Assembly (NCBI GenBank): GCA_021397845.1
Contig: CM038039.1
Span: 175,868,526-175,932,525, forward strand
Length of the DNA stretch: 64,000 nt
Source: Areca catechu
Taxonomy: Eukaryota > Streptophyta > Magnoliopsida > Arecales > Arecaceae
Reading direction: 5' to 3'
In this document: positions 20,464 through 33,490 of the stretch, one piece after another
Numbering within the stretch: the first letter of the stretch is position 1
Layout of the letters: the number at the start of each line of letters is the position of its first letter
Position numbers and translations under genes: made by a program
The notes under the pieces: generated by a model
Told to the model about the DNA's origin: nothing
What the model saw: only the letters and a program-made list of their open reading frames with translations
Databases searched by the model: none

Positions 20464-21965
20464 GAAGAAGACTTCTCACAGTTTTGTTTCAGCCTCTCAC
20501 ACACGGTCACGTCTTTCATCCTTAGAACCAGGGGACAGCAGGGATTTATAAGTTGCAGCAAGGGAAGAGAGAAATGGAAAGGCTGGGAGGCCAATCGACG
20601 CCGGCGGCCAATTCACCAATTAAACAGCCATAAGAAAAAATAAAGCAAGCCGTTGGGAGGAGGAAAAGAAAAATGCCCAGCCGGTAAAAAAAATTTCAGC
20701 CAAATAATGCTAGGAATTCCATTCCAGCGATAAACCATGTAAACGGTCACAGGAAGGAAAAAACCACCGGTTCAAACTAATTTAGGTTCAATCCCATTAA
20801 ACCCTATGGTTCAAACTAATTGAACCGGTTCAAGCCTAATTAAATTTGGGTTCAATTGGTTCACAACCAATTGGAGACCGAAACACGCTCCGAATTAGTT
20901 CAAAACTGATTCAGAAAAATCCTGGCACAGTCCTGGTCAGCCCGGAAAAATTTCCGGTTGACGCAGACAAGGGCAAGATGGGGAAAAGAGTGCTCAAAAA
21001 ATACCGTGACTATAAAACCGAGATGATTTCCAATCGTAATCGGTATCCAGATCAGAGAGTTATCCTCTGTGGCGTGTGACCTCATAGGTTCGAACCTAAA
21101 TGGTAGCACTGGAACAATTCCAGTACCAGCACAGGAAACCATCTAGCAATGGTTCCCGGCGTCCGGATAGGTCGAAGATGTAGGAGCATACTATCGAGCC
21201 TCTGGCATATGGTTACTGTATAATTCATCCCTTTGACCTCTAATGCTCAGGACGACTGATATAGGGCTGCCAACCCAGACTGAGTCAGTAAACTACGTGT
21301 CTCAACCTCGCAAGCCCGGTGACTCTTCACTAGGGCTACCCCGACCGAGGATTTGCTAAATTGAGATACTACGAGACATTCAATCCAAACTGTTCAGATA
21401 GGTCAATTCCATCTTGGTCCATCACTGCTCCACAAGTACTTGCCTGTACCCAGAAACCTTTCATCACCGGATTAAAAATCCGGGTAGTCCGGCACCAAAG
21501 CACAGGGAGCTGCTTGCAAGCTAACGTGATGACCTCAGGTCAGAGGGACACATATACCCATATCCAATCGTGAGTATCCCTTTGGCATAAAGGGGCTTCA
21601 CGAAGTCATGTTCAATGAGATATCATATATCCCACTTGCAGATCACATTAGTGTCACCATACTCATTTGGTCAACAGGACAATCAAACGATGTGAACTGC
21701 AACAACCTATACTTGATATATTGCCATCCAGTACAATATATCCTTTGATTGTGAACAGGGTTTAAGGACCAGTTGATACATCCTCTCTGTATCGAAGTCA
21801 GTGTAGCCCTAAGGACTTCATCACATGGAAAGAGTTCATTTTTAGGGAAATACAATATGTGATGAGCTGCCAAAAATAATAATTTATTAATTCATAAAAT
21901 AAATACAAAACTCAGCACAACCGCCTACAACCCAGGTGATTGGCTTTGGGACACAATTCCCAACA

Positions 21966-21980
21966 ACTCCCACTTATACT
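21966..21980 (-). other. Polypurine tract of copia1
   Basis: The minus strand reads AGTATAAGTGGGAGT directly before the 3' LTR start TGTTGGG. The last codons of pol overlap this region. Confidence 0.7.
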
Positions 21981-24144
21981 AAAGCCAATCAGAAGAGTAT
22001 CTTATACCCATTTTCCATTTACAATAGTCGAACTCTTTGATTACGAGGGCTTTAGTGAAGGGGTCGGCCAGATTTTCTTTTCTATCAATCTTCAGAAGAT
22101 TGATGTCGCCTCGCTCCATGATTTCTCGTACGAGGTGGTAGCGCCGCAATATGTGCTTGGTGCGGTGATGAGCTTTAGGCTCCTTAGCTTGAGCAATGGC
22201 TCCAGTGCTGTCACAGTACACCAGAACAGGACCATCTAGGGAAGGTGCCACCCCTAGCTCTCCAAGGAACTTCCACAACCACACAGCTTTCTTTGCTGCA
22301 TCTGATGCTACAATATATTCTGCTTCGCATACCAAGTCTGCAACAGTTGCCTGCTTGGAACTTTTCCAGCAGATCGCTCCTCCGTTCAGGGTAAATATAA
22401 ACCCTGACATACTCTTGCTATCATCTCTATCTGACTGGAAACTGGAGTCAGAGTACCCCACAAGTTTCAAGTCAGGTTTTCCATAAATCAGCCATTGATC
22501 TTTAGTATTTCTTAAATACTTAAGGATGGTCTTAACCACCTTCCAATATGCCTCACCTGGGTCAGACTGGTATCTACTCACTACTCCTAGTGAGTATGCC
22601 ACGTTTGGTCTAGTACAAGTCATAGCATACATGATAGAGCCTACTGCAGAAGCATAAGGTATTCTGCTCATGCGCTCTCTTTCCTCAGGAGTTCTCGCAC
22701 AATCCTTCTTGGAAAGAGTAATTCCAGAATCTATCGGAAGATAGCCTTTCTTTGAATTTTCCTTGCTGAACCGTTTCAGTACGGTGTCAATGTACGTAGA
22801 CCGGGACAATCCCAAAAGCTTCTTAGATCTATCTCTATAGATCTTCATACCTAGTATGTAAGAAGCTTCCCCCAAGCCCTTCATGGAGAACTGAGATGAT
22901 AACCAGACCTTTATTCCTTGTAATGCTGCGACATCATTCCCTATTAAGAGAATGTCGTCAACATACAGTACTAGGAATACAATCATAGAACCATTAACCC
23001 ATTTATAGATGCACGGTTCTTCTCCGTTCTTAACGAAGCCGTACGATTTGATACACCTATCAAACCATAAGTTCCAACTTCGAGATGCTTGCTTGAGTCC
23101 ATAGATGGACCTCTGCAACTTGCATAATTTTGATTCATCTGTGGATGTGAACCCTTCAGGCTGTATCATATACACCTCCTCTTCCAGCTCCCCATTTAGG
23201 AAAGCGGTTCGGACATCAATCTGCCAGATCTCGTAATCAAAATATGCTGCCAAAGCAAGCATGATCCGAATAGACTTGAGCAATGCCACAAGGGAGAATA
23301 TCTCATCATAATCGATACCATATCGCTGACGATACCCCTTGGCAACCAGACGGGCTTTATAGGTTTCTACCTTCCCATCTGCGCCCCTTTTCCTCTTGAA
23401 TATCCATTTACACCCGATGGATTTTATTCCTTCAGGCGGATCAACCAATGTCCAAACATTGTTGATTTCCATGGACTCCATTTCGGATCGCATGGCTCCA
23501 AGCCATGCCTTAGAGTCAGATATCTGAAGTGCATCCATATAGGTGATCGGATCCTCATTGTTCTCATCGAGATCAATGGGATCGCCGTCCCGGACCAAGA
23601 AACCATAGTATCTGTCCGGCTGACATGATATTCTACCAGATCTCCTAATGGGTTCAAGGTGTGAGTCAATCACAGTCGGTTCCAAGATGTCCTTAGAGTG
23701 TGTAGGTTCTTCTATTGGCTGAACTTCATCAAGTTCAATCTTAGAAGCTATAGTTCCTTCTCCAAGGAACTCCTTTTCCAAAAAGATAGCTCTAAGAGCA
23801 ACGAACACCTTTTGTTCATTCTCCAAGTAGAAGAAATACCCTTTGGTTTCCTTAGGATAACCAATAAATAAACACCTATAAGACTTAGGACCAAGTTTGT
23901 CTGCATCTAAATGTTTTACATTAGCCAGACAACCCCAGACCCGAATGTGTGAGATTGAGGGTTTACGTCCATTCCACATCTCATACGGAGTGGAGACAAC
24001 AAACTTACTTGGAACATTATTTAGCAAGTAACAGGTTGTCTGAAGTGCATATCCCCAAAAGGATAGAGGCAGAGTTGCAAAGCCCATCATTGATCGAACC
24101 ATGTCCGACAAAGTTCGATTCCTCCTTTCAGACACACCATTCAA
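21979..24144 (-). pseudogene. copia1 integrase C-terminus, reverse transcriptase and RNase H
   Basis: A single clean frame of 721 codons. It opens inside the integrase at the glutamate of the DDE triad (NGVSERRNRTLSDM), so it is not a true start. It continues through the acidic hinge (LDEVQPIEEPTHSKDILEP) into RT (WTLVDPPEGIKSIGCKWIF, RTAFLNGELEEEVYM, active-site YVDDILLIGND) and RNase H (GYSDSSFQSDRDD, VCEAEYIVASDAAKKA, YCDSTGAIAQAKEP, HHRTKHILRRYHLV). It ends DWL 13 bases before the 3' LTR. The frame is long and undamaged for its age. The disabling lesions are upstream. Confidence 0.85.
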
Positions 24145-24149
24145 CTGCG

Positions 24150-24914
24150 GTGTTCCTGGAGGAGTCCACTAAGAGAGAATTCCATTCTCCTCAAGATATG
24201 TCAAAAATGTACTAGATAAGTATTCACCACCTCGATCTGATCAAAGGGTTTTAATACTTTTTCCAGTTTGCTTTTCTACTTCATTACGGTATCGTTTGAA
24301 CATTTCAAATGACTCAGACTTATGTCTCATTAGAAAGACATAACCGAACCTCGAAAAGTCGTCTGTAAATGTAATGAAATATTTGTATCCTCCTTTGGCA
24401 TTAATTGTCATCGGTCCACATACATCAGTATGTATTAGATTAGAAGTTCTGTAGCTCGTTCACCTTTTCCAGAAAAAGGTGACTTGGTCATTTTACCAAG
24501 TAAACAGGATTCATAAGTGGGCAGTGATTCATAATCACTGACCTCGAGAAGTCCATCTCTTCGCATCTTGTTTATCCTATTTTGGTTAATATGACCTAGT
24601 CTATAGTGCCAAAGATACAAATCGTTGACATTATCTAATCTTGGGCATTTGCAAGAAGTGTACATTACACTAACAGGCCTTGATAGTACATATATGCCAT
24701 TATTTAATCTAGCTTTCATTATAACACATTTATTCAAAATAACATTGCAAAAATCTCCTTTTATTGATAGTTCAAAACCATAATAGGCCAAAAGGCCTAC
24801 AGAGATTATGCTCATAATGAAACTATGACAAAAGTGACAGTCGACTAGTTCGACAGTACAAGACTCAAAGACGACGCAGGACTCCAACCGCCAGTACTGG
24901 AACACGATTTCCAT
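24150..24914 (-). pseudogene. copia1 integrase zinc finger and core, broken
   Basis: The segment at 24914-24435 contains the HHCC finger (LYLWHYRLGHINQNRINKM, then YESCLLGKMTKSPF). From 24430 to 24150 the reading continues in another frame through the core (HTDVCGPMTINAKGGYKYF, SDRGGEYL) with a TGA before SDRGGEY near 24240 and a TAG in the SQWTPPGTP motif near 24170. Both fit single C-to-T changes of Arg and Gln codons. At least two frameshifts separate it from the gag-protease ORF and from the RT ORF. Confidence 0.8.
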
Positions 24915-25920
24915 TCCCGACGCTCAGAAACTGTTCTCCATCTTCAAATCTTCTGCTAACTTGAAGTCCCTGTAACGAATTACAAATATGAATTGGACTA
25001 CCAGTATCTAATACCCAGTTAGCAGTATCAACAATTGAGTAATTACAAGGTTTTATTATATAAATACCTTGTACAGCTGACTTATGCTTCCTCGGCCTAT
25101 TAGGATCAAGGGATGCAATATAAAGAGGACAGTTCCTCTTCCAGTGTCCCTTCTTCTTGCAGTAGAAGCACTCTACAGAAGATTGATCAGCCTTATACTT
25201 CCTGGTTTGACTAGGGCTAGGAGCATTCTGCACCTTCTTTCCCTTTTTATTCATTTTCTTCTTCCCTTTATTAAAGGGACGACGACCTCTACTTCCTCCC
25301 ACTAAATTCACCACCCCCTTATTAAGTTGGTGGTCTTTCTCGAAAGTCTGCAGCAACCCCAAAAGACCATGGTAGTTTATTGCAGGCTTGTTCATTCTGT
25401 GATGATCAAGAAAGTCAAGATAGGAGGAGGGTAGAGAATTTAGGATCGCATACTTGCCGAGCTGCTCGTGCAAGGGGCATCCGAGTTTGCCTAGTATTTC
25501 AATCAGCTCGATCATGTACAATACATGATCAGTGACTGAACCACCATTCGGCATCTTGGAGTTGTAGATGGCACAAGACACTTTGTACCGTTCTACATCA
25601 TCCGGGGTGCCGAAGGATTCCTTCAATTTTTGAAGGATTTCATCAGGTTGGGCCTCCTCGAATTTGTGACTGAACTCGTCGTTCATCGCCGCTAACATAA
25701 TGCACTGGATAGTAGTCCAATCAGAGACCCACTTTAGATAAGCGTCTCTGACTGCACTTCGTGCATTAGCGGGAGGGATTTCAGGTGCCGGATCCGTTAT
25801 CACATATAGGATCCGTTCATGCTCCAGAACAATTCTTAATCTTCGATACCAACTATCAAAGTTATGACCCTTTAACTTCTCGTTATCGAGAAGTAACCGG
25901 AGCGATAAATTTGAAGACAT
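24865..25920 (-). pseudogene. copia1 gag and protease
   Basis: The likely start is the ATG at 25920 (MSSNLSLRLLLDNEKLKG); the frame is open further upstream but without support. Copia gag features follow: FDSWYRRLRIVLEHE near residue 20, a helical domain, a basic RGRRPFNKGKKKMNKKGKK stretch and one CCHC zinc knuckle (CFYCKKKGHWKRNC) around 25170-25130. The protease follows directly in frame, with the DTG motif in NWVLDTGSPIHICNSLQGL near 25010. A frameshift near 24900 separates it from the integrase part. Gag packages RNA and the protease matures the polyprotein. Confidence 0.85.
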
Positions 25921-27317
25921 CTGAAAAGAAAACAAGACCAAATTAGTGTATTGAATTAATAATTTAACCAAAAGACTTGGACTTTAGTCTAAAGGTTTCT
26001 CCCACTAATTTTTCAAATTGGTAGCCTCTAACTCCAATCCATGAAAATAACATCTTTTCAAGTGGGTACTGAAATATAATAGGCGTCGCATGAGCCCGAC
26101 TATGGCCAGCTCACACATACGAGCCTAATATTAGGTTCGTAAACCAATTGTTTCCCTAAACAATCTTCAGTATTTTATTTTGCCCCAGAGATCACCTCAA
26201 TCGGCCTAGGGGCCTCCTATTGAGGGTCTCTGGTTAGGTCCAACCATTAAAATGACAAATCCAATGCTTCCAGCTAACTAAAGACCAAGCCCGACTATGG
26301 TCGGCCCACCTGGTCCTGTTAAATAGGTTGCACTGAACCATCATCGATCAGATTGAAGTTCCAGTCGCCGGATGTACACCCGTTCTATGGAACTGCCGAT
26401 GCACACCAAGCTAGTGGACACATTTCTATCCAACTTAATGGGAGGCTAAGACACTGTCAACTCTTTGACTTCGTCTTTTAAGGACCTAATAATTTTAGAG
26501 GAATTTTAGTTATGACAGAAGAAAAGACAAGGACATGGATCAACCTCCCACTGAATCAATTAGATTTCAGGAGGGTTGAAATAAATCAACAAATGATCCA
26601 TGGGCACCTAAAGATCAATCAGACCGATCAACCTGGGTTACATGGGTTAACTCGAGTCATTGAGCTTTTCCAATCAATTCTGGTCGACTCGACTAGCCAG
26701 GTAGGTGAGATCATGGGTGAGTATCCGCCATTAACCATCTTTCCTAGATACCAACCAAGTTGGCCAGGAAAGAGGTAGCCTCATACAACCATGATCACAG
26801 ATGCCAAACCTACCTCGACACCAGTTGGTTTACCAGACTCGATCAGATTAGCCTAAAGACTCGGGCGTCCACTGAGCCACTAATTGGATCCATTTTAGAT
26901 GAATGGATCAACTATTCTAACTATTAGATAGTTCAAAAGAAGGACCTTAATCAACATTTGATTAATCTTCTATTATTCGGTTCAACTAAACCTAGGTCTA
27001 ACCCAGTTAAGGACCCAATTAGATAACTAACCCAATCTACCCAAAATGGTTTATGCGAGTGTTTTAGATTTCATAAACCTAAAAGATTTTAATAAGCCAA
27101 AGATTTAATTAAAACAATTCTGATTCCAAGATTTCCTTAAAGGATCCTTCTGAAGAGGCCAACACAGACGAACCGCATCGTGTCAAAGACACACGGTCAT
27201 AGTGAAGGTCTCAACTTGGTTCCTAAAAGTACTCTCAAATCATACTTTATGATTTACAATACCAAAGATTAAACATTTCAATCAACTATACATGCAATCA
27301 AGAAATGCTACAACTGA
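25921..27317 (-). other. 5' leader of copia1
   Basis: 1.4 kb between the PBS and gag on the minus strand. It carries two GAGCCCGACTATGG-type repeats (near 26090 and 26290) and many short direct repeats of AATCAATTAG-like text. I see no conserved reading frame; the 88-codon plus-strand ORF at 26512-26778 has no recognisable features. Confidence 0.55.
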
Positions 27318-27318
27318 A

Positions 27319-27334
27319 CCTTGCTCTGATACCA
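27319..27334 (-). other. Primer-binding site of copia1
   Basis: The minus strand reads TGGTATCAGAGCAAGG, a good initiator-Met tRNA match, one base after the LTR boundary. Confidence 0.85.
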
Positions 27335-27335
27335 A

Positions 27336-29665
27336 TGAAAGATAATGAATGCGGTTGCAGGTGCCTACGCTAAGCATGAAAAGCAGAGAGCAGGCATGAA
27401 TTTTAAAAAATTTTAAATTCACAACGGAAACTACCTGCTCCGCACAGGATCTAACAAATTCCGGATGCATGTATAGGCAATACTAGGCATGTACAAGAGC
27501 ATGTAATATTTATAAACAATTATAAAAACCTAGATCTAGACATGCATGAGAAATAAAACTAGAAACTATACCTTATTCCTACCTGGAATAGCCTTGGTAT
27601 AAAGCTGGAATTGCTGGGATAACAGGAATAATTATATTCCTGTTTTCTTCTACTTCCAGCACGTTGAGGGGTCTCTCTTTTTCTCCAAAAGCTGCTGTAA
27701 AACAAAATGGAATTTGCCAACTATTCGATCTCCCATCCAGCACCAAAAGCAAGGGAACTAGTTGGTTGGTCTTCCTTTAAAGGGGAGATAAAGATTCAAC
27801 GTTTGGAGCCCTTCCTTTCAACCAAAAACTGCACCAAAAATTCTGCAACCTGAAAACCTGCAACTCAAAATATAGCACAAATAACAGCAGCAAAGAGGTT
27901 GATCCGGCTTCCAAATGCTTAATCGAACACTCTCAAGAGGGGGACCATGCCAGGGGCTTGCTCTGACCCGTCTCTCGGGCGATACTAGTCGCCGGAAGAC
28001 TTGGAACGGTGGGAGGGAAGAAGGAAGGAAACAGAATTTCTGAAATCTGAAAATGTTTTCAGCAAAACAGAGCTTCCTTCTTCCAGCAATTGAGCACCAG
28101 AATATCAGGGATTAATGGCTGTTCTCTCTTCCTATCACTCACCAAATCCCAGCCATATAAATCACCGGTGGAATGGAAAAGAAATTCTCCAAGGAAGAAG
28201 ACTTCTCACAGTTTTGTTTCAGCCTCTCACACACGGTCACGTCTTTCATCCTTAGAACCAGGGGATGGCAGGGATTTATAAGTTGCAGCAAGGGAAGAGA
28301 GAAATGGAAAGGCTGGGAGGCCAATCGATGCCGGTAGCCAATTCACCAATTAAACAGCCATAAGAAAAAATAAAGCAAGCCGTTGGGAGGAGGAAAAGAA
28401 AAATGCCCAGCCGGTAAAAAAAACTTCAGCCAAATGATGCTAGGAATTCCATTCCAGCGATACACCGTGTAAACGGTCACAGGAAGGAAAAAACCACCGG
28501 TTCAAACTAATTTAGGTTCAATCCCATTAAACCCTATGGTTCAAACTAATTGAACCGGTTCAAGCCCAATTAAATTTGGGTTCAATTGGTTCACAACCAA
28601 TTGGAGACTGAAACAAGCTTCGAATCAGTTCAAAACTGATTCAAAAAAATCCTGGCACAGTCCTGGTCAGTCCGAAACAATTTTTGGTTGACGCAGACAA
28701 GGGAAAGATGGGGAAAAGAGTGCCCAAAAAATACCATGACCATAAAACCGAGATAAGAGTTATCCTCTGTGGTGTGTGACCTCATAGGTTCGAACCTAAA
28801 CGGTAGCACTGGAACAATTCTAGTACCAGCACAGGAAACCATCTAGCAATGGGTCCCGGCGTCCGGATAGGTCAAAGATGCGGGAGCATACTATTAAACC
28901 TTTGGCATATGGTTACTGTATAATTCATCCCTTTGATCTCTAATGCTCAGGATGACTGATATTGGGCTGCCAACCCAAACTGAGTCAGTCGACTACGTGT
29001 CTCAACCTCGTAAGCCCAGTGACTCTTCACTAGGGCTACCCCGACCGAGGATTTGCTAAATTGAGATACTGCGAGACATTCAATCCAAACTGTTCAGACA
29101 GGTCAATTCCATCTTGGTCCATCACTGCTCCACAAGTAATTGCCTGTACCCAGAAACCTTCCGTCACAAGATTAAAAATCCGGGTAGTCCGGCACCAAAG
29201 CACAAGGAGTTGCTTGCAAGCTACCGTGATGACCTCAGGTCAGAGGGACACATATACCCATATCAAATCGTGAGTATCCCTTTGGCATAAAGGGGCTTCA
29301 CGGAGTCACGTTCAATGAGATATCATATATCCCACTTGCAGATCACATCAGTGTCACCATACTCATTTGGTCAAGAGGACAACCAAACAATGTGAACTGC
29401 AACAACCTATACTTGATATATTGCCATCCAGTACAATATATCCTTTGGTTGTGAACAGGGTTTAAGGACCAGTCGATACATCCTCTCTGTATCGAAGTCA
29501 GTGTAGCCCTAAAGACTTCATCACATGGAAAGAGTTCATTTTTAGGGAAATACAATATGTGATGAGCTGCCAAAAATAATAATTTATTAATTCAAAAAAT
29601 AAATACAAAACTCAGCACAACCACATACAACCCAGGCGATTGGCTTTGGGACACAATTCCCAACA
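27336..29665 (-). repeat. 5' LTR of copia1
   Basis: 2330 bases, intact. On the minus strand it begins TGTTGGGAATTGTGTCCC and ends TCTTTCA. It is the reference for the split 3' LTR. It lacks about 30 bases present in the partner near 21020-21050. Non-coding. Confidence 0.85.
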
Positions 29666-29670
29666 CCAAG

Positions 29671-30091
29671 GCCTTCAAATTCTCTTGCTTGGTCTTCCAT
29701 GATCTTTAAGTGGGGCTCCATGACTTTAAGCTGGCTGGATCTTTGTTTATCTTGAGTCTTCTACTTGCAAAATTTAATTGGACTCTCTATAAAATTTACA
29801 AGACTCAGAAAATAACTAGCTCAACATGAGCTGACTTGACTGATAAACTTCAAAACTTACAGGACTCAAAACTTGACCTAACTCAACTGACTTGGCATTC
29901 TAAATACAAGACTCATGTGTGGACAGGACTCTAATGGACTTACTCACAAAACTCAAATGTACTCACTCAAATTGACTATACCCTAATTACAAATTGAATA
30001 AAACTTGGACTCACATCCTAAACTCTAATTTGATAACCACAGAGGGTTGAAATGCCTCTTCTAAAGTTTGGGGCCTCTAATGTCCCCATCA
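29671..30091 (-). mobile_element. Family H LTR, right part (H2)
   Basis: Continuation of 8135-8668 after the copia1 insertion. Its minus-strand start TGATGGGGACATTAG at 30091 is intact. It matches H1 (2440-2866) closely, including the ACAGGACTCAAAACTTG block. It abuts a broken copia LTR at 30092, so the H element appears to have inserted into that LTR. Confidence 0.7.
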
Positions 30092-30979
30092 CGTAGGTTT
30101 AAATAGTAAACTGGTAGCACAGCAACATTTCCAATACCAGCCAAAGTCGCCATCTAGCAATGACACCCGGCATCCAGATAGGTCGAAGATTGCAGAGTAA
30201 TAAGAACCTGTCGAACATGGAATACCACTAAACTTATTCCTTTGATCTCCTAGTACTCCGGATGGCTTAGGGTTAAACTGTCCAACCCTGATCAATCCAT
30301 CTCAATTTGTCTTAAACAAAGAATCCCTTTAACTCTTTACAAGAAATGCCCAGGCCAAGGTCTTTCTCAATGAGGCATATTAAGCATTTAATCCAAACCA
30401 TTTGGAGAGATCAATCCTATCTTGATCCTACTACCGCTATACAAGTACTTGACCATACCCAACAACCTTCCATCACCGGATTAGAAATCCGAGTAGTCTA
30501 GCACCTAAGCATAGTGAGTTGCTTGTAAGCTGCCATAGTGATTTCAAGTCAGAGGAATAATTCATGTCCACATTCTAATGCAAAACTTCTCTTTGGCAGG
30601 AAAAGAATCTCGTATGAGAGTCACACTTAGTGAAGTATAAAACACAACACTTGATGTCAAGCCAGCATCTCCATGCTACTTTATTAAAAGGACAACCAAG
30701 AGACATGACATCAACGACCTACTCTCGATACACAATCATCCTAAAATAGCATATCCTTTGGTCATGAACCAGTTTATGAACTACATGATGCATCCTCTCT
30801 ACATCGTATACAAGGTAGCTCAAAGAACATCATCACACAAGAGTTCAATTATGAAGATATCATTTGATTAACAACAAGAATAAATATTTTATTCAATTCA
30901 ATAATTCATATACATATACATGAGTCGCACAACGGTCTATAACCTAGATGATTGGCTTTGGGACATACAATTCTCAATA
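30092..30979 (-). mobile_element. G2 copia 3' LTR, 5' portion
   Basis: Related to the copia1 LTR (same order of blocks: GGTAGCAC, CATCTAGCAATG, TCCGGATAGGTC) but clearly diverged. It ends at 30979 with CAATA where copia1 has CAACA. The other part of this LTR was displaced by the H insertion at 30091/30092. Confidence 0.7.
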
Positions 30980-32843
30980 ACTTTCACCAGAACTAAAACC
31001 AATCGGAACAAAATATGATTCTTATCTTCCATTTGCAATTATCGAACTCGTGCATTCCAATGGCATTAATGAAGGGGTCAATCAAGTTCTCCTTACAATC
31101 GATCTTCAAAAGTTCGATGTCACCTTGTTCAATAATCTCCAAGATAAGGTGATAACAATGCAGAATATATTTTGTCCGCTGATGTGATTTCAGTTCTTTG
31201 GCTTGAGCTATGGCTTCAGTGCTGTCACAATATATCGAAATAGGACCATCCAAGGAAGGTGCCATTCCCAGCTCGCCTAGGAACTTTTGTAACCACATTG
31301 CTTTCTTTGCTGCATTCAATGCTGTAATATACTCTGCCTCGCAAATTGAATCAACCACTATATGTTGCTTGGAACTTTTCTAGCAGACTACTCAACCATT
31401 GAGGGTAAACACAAAACCAGATACACTATTGCTATCATCACTATCCGATTGAAAACTGGAGTCAGTATACCCCACAAGTTTTTAGTCAGAATCTCTATAA
31501 ATAAGCCATCGATCCTTAGAATTTCTCAAATACTTAAAGATGTTCTTAATGTCTTTCCAATGAGCTTCACCTGGGTCAAACTAGTATTTGCTCACTACCC
31601 CTAGTGAGTATGCCATGTCTGGTCTAGTAAATAACATGGCATATATAAAAGAATCCACTATCGATGTAAATGGAATTCTACTTATACGCACTCTTTCCTC
31701 ATGAAATATTGCATAATCCTTCTTAGAAAGAGCAATTCCATGACCTCTCAAAAGATAGCCTATTTTGGAATTCTCCATGCTGAACAACTTTAGCATAATG
31801 TCTATGTACATAGATTAGGACAGTCCTAGAAGCTTTTTAGATCTATCTCTATAGATCTTCATACCTAGTATGTATGGGGCTTCACCCAAGTCTTTCATAA
31901 AGAATTGAGATGAAAGCCAGACCTTTATTCCTTGTAATGCTGGAATGTCATTCTCGATTAGGAGAATGTCATCCACATACAAAACATAAAATATAACTAC
32001 AGAACCATTTTCCCATTTATATACACAATGTTCCTCTCCATTCCTAGCGAAGTCATACATCTTGATACACTTATCAAAGTGCATATTCCAACTACGAGAA
32101 GCCTGCTTTAGTCTATAAATGGACCAATGAAGCTTGCACACTTTAGACTCATCTATGGATATGAACCCTTTAGGTTGAGTCATATACACCTTCTCTTCAA
32201 GCTCACCATTTAGGAAAGCTGTTCGGATATCCATTTGCCAGATTTCATAATCTAAATGTGTGCTATAGAAAGTATAATCTGAATGGACTTGAATAATGCC
32301 ACAAGGGAAAATGTCTCATCATAGTGTATACCATAATGCTGACTGTACCCCTTGGCAACCAGATAGGCTTTATAGATCTCCACCTGCCCATCTACACCTC
32401 ACTTCCTCTTGAAGATCCACTTGCACCCAATAAGTTTTATCCCTTCAGGTGGATCAACCAATGTCCATACATTATTTATTTTCATGGACTCCATTTCGAA
32501 TTTCAAGCTTTCAGCCATGACTCAGAATCAGACCTTGACATGGCATCCATATAGGTGATCAGATCCTTGTTGTTCTCATCGAGCTCAATAGGATCACCAT
32601 CTTGGTCCAAGAAACCATAGTATCAATTTGGTTGACATGGTACTCTACCAAATCTCTTTAATGGTTGCACTAAGGGCTCTGGATCTGATCTAATCAAATC
32701 TGGTTCTATAGTGGCCCTAGAGTGAGAATGTTTTTCTATCTGTTAAACTTTTCCAAGTTCAATCTCAGCAGCTTGAGTACCTTCACCAAGGTACTTCCTT
32801 TCAAAGAAGGTTACCTTAAGACTGACGAACAACTTTTGTTCCA
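30980..32843 (-). pseudogene. G2 copia pol fragment (RT and RNase H)
   Basis: Minus-strand copia pol, close to copia1 but with many lesions. Recognisable pieces are: the RT start zone near 32480-32240; RTAFLNGELEEKVYM at 32230 and active-site YVDDILLIEND near 31990; the end of RT (MYIDIMLKLFSMENSKIGY) at 31811-31581; and RNase H (CEAEYITALNAAKKAMWLQ, CDSTEAIAQAKEL) at 31358-30993. Stops and frameshifts separate the pieces. The upstream part of pol and gag are cut off at 32843 by the A4 LTR. Not functional. Confidence 0.8.
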
Positions 32844-33490
32844 TAATGGGGGGAACACCAGGATCAGACACAGATCACTAGATCATAGATTGTTTACTTA
32901 GTCATGTGTCAATGTTTTGGAAAATTTTGTAATTAGTTAAGATTAAGTCCTGTAATAAGCTGAGGTTAGTTGATTTGTCTAAACCCTCAACCTAGTCAGT
33001 ATTTTGAGTCATGTACATCAGTTATGAGTCCAGCATGAGCCCGATTTTTATATAACAGAAGAGGTTACCCTATTTTGGAGTTCCACCATGCCACATTCAA
33101 GAGTCAGAGGCCACTACATTAGTTCTTGGATTTTGTGTGACAACCCAGGATCCAAGATGCCTCTAGAAATCCTGATTCCTTCCATATGTTCTCTAGATGC
33201 CCAGATTCCCCTCCAAATACCAGAGTATGTTCCAAACCAGGTCACTTCAGGAATCCGGTGGTCCATCTGCACCCTAGCCCATGGAGATCAAGCCTAGGCA
33301 CCAAGCCCAGGCCCATAAAGTAGCAAGATTCCACTTTGATCTCATGGAATATTCCTACCAGGCCACCCCAGCTTCTAGGAGGCCCAAGCCCATGCACCAT
33401 CCACCTATTGGGCCAAACCATTTGTTGTAATGAAGCCCAACGTGCCAAGCCTAGGCATCCTTGAAGGGTTAACCAAGTCAAAGCTCAAAT
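32844..33490 (+). mobile_element. Family A LTR, 5' portion (A4)
   Basis: Plus-strand LTR starting TAATGGGGGG then AACACCAGGATCAGAC at 32844, inserted in the G2 pol gene. It matches A3 (49803 onward) up to AAGTCAAAGCTCAAA, where element F begins. The rest lies beyond F and its inserts, outside the window. The first dinucleotide is TA instead of TG. Confidence 0.75.

Larger units (their letters stand above)
8669..21965 (-). repeat. 3' LTR of copia1, interrupted at 9533-20463
   Basis: Segments 8669-9532 and 20464-21965 align with the intact LTR at 27336-29665. Internal duplicated stretches include the CCGGTTCAAACTAATT repeats near 20775-20870. The segments contain no reading frame of note. The copia2 insertion duplicates GAAGA at 9528-9532 and 20464-20468. 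Confidence 0.85.
8669..29665 (-). mobile_element. copia1: Ty1/copia retrotransposon, split by copia2
   Basis: Complete minus-strand element with TSD CCAAG, 5' LTR 27336-29665 (2330 bases), PBS, internal region 21966-27335 encoding gag and pol, and 3' LTR 8669-21965 interrupted by copia2 (about 2.36 kb without the insert). Both LTRs run from TGTTGGGAATTGTGTCCC to ...TCTTTCA on the minus strand. LTRs over 2 kb are long for Ty1/copia. Pol order is protease, integrase, RT, RNase H, confirming copia. Stops and frameshifts make it non-autonomous now. Clade assignment is uncertain (Tork/Angela-like motifs). Confidence 0.85.

Noticed and set aside
21940..22486. Plus-strand ORFs of 96-99 codons
   Set aside because: They are opposite the copia1 RNase H frame, which is long and conserved.
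26512..26778. 88-codon plus-strand ORF in the copia1 leader
   Set aside because: No recognisable motif, opposite in direction to the element and in a region without other coding signs.
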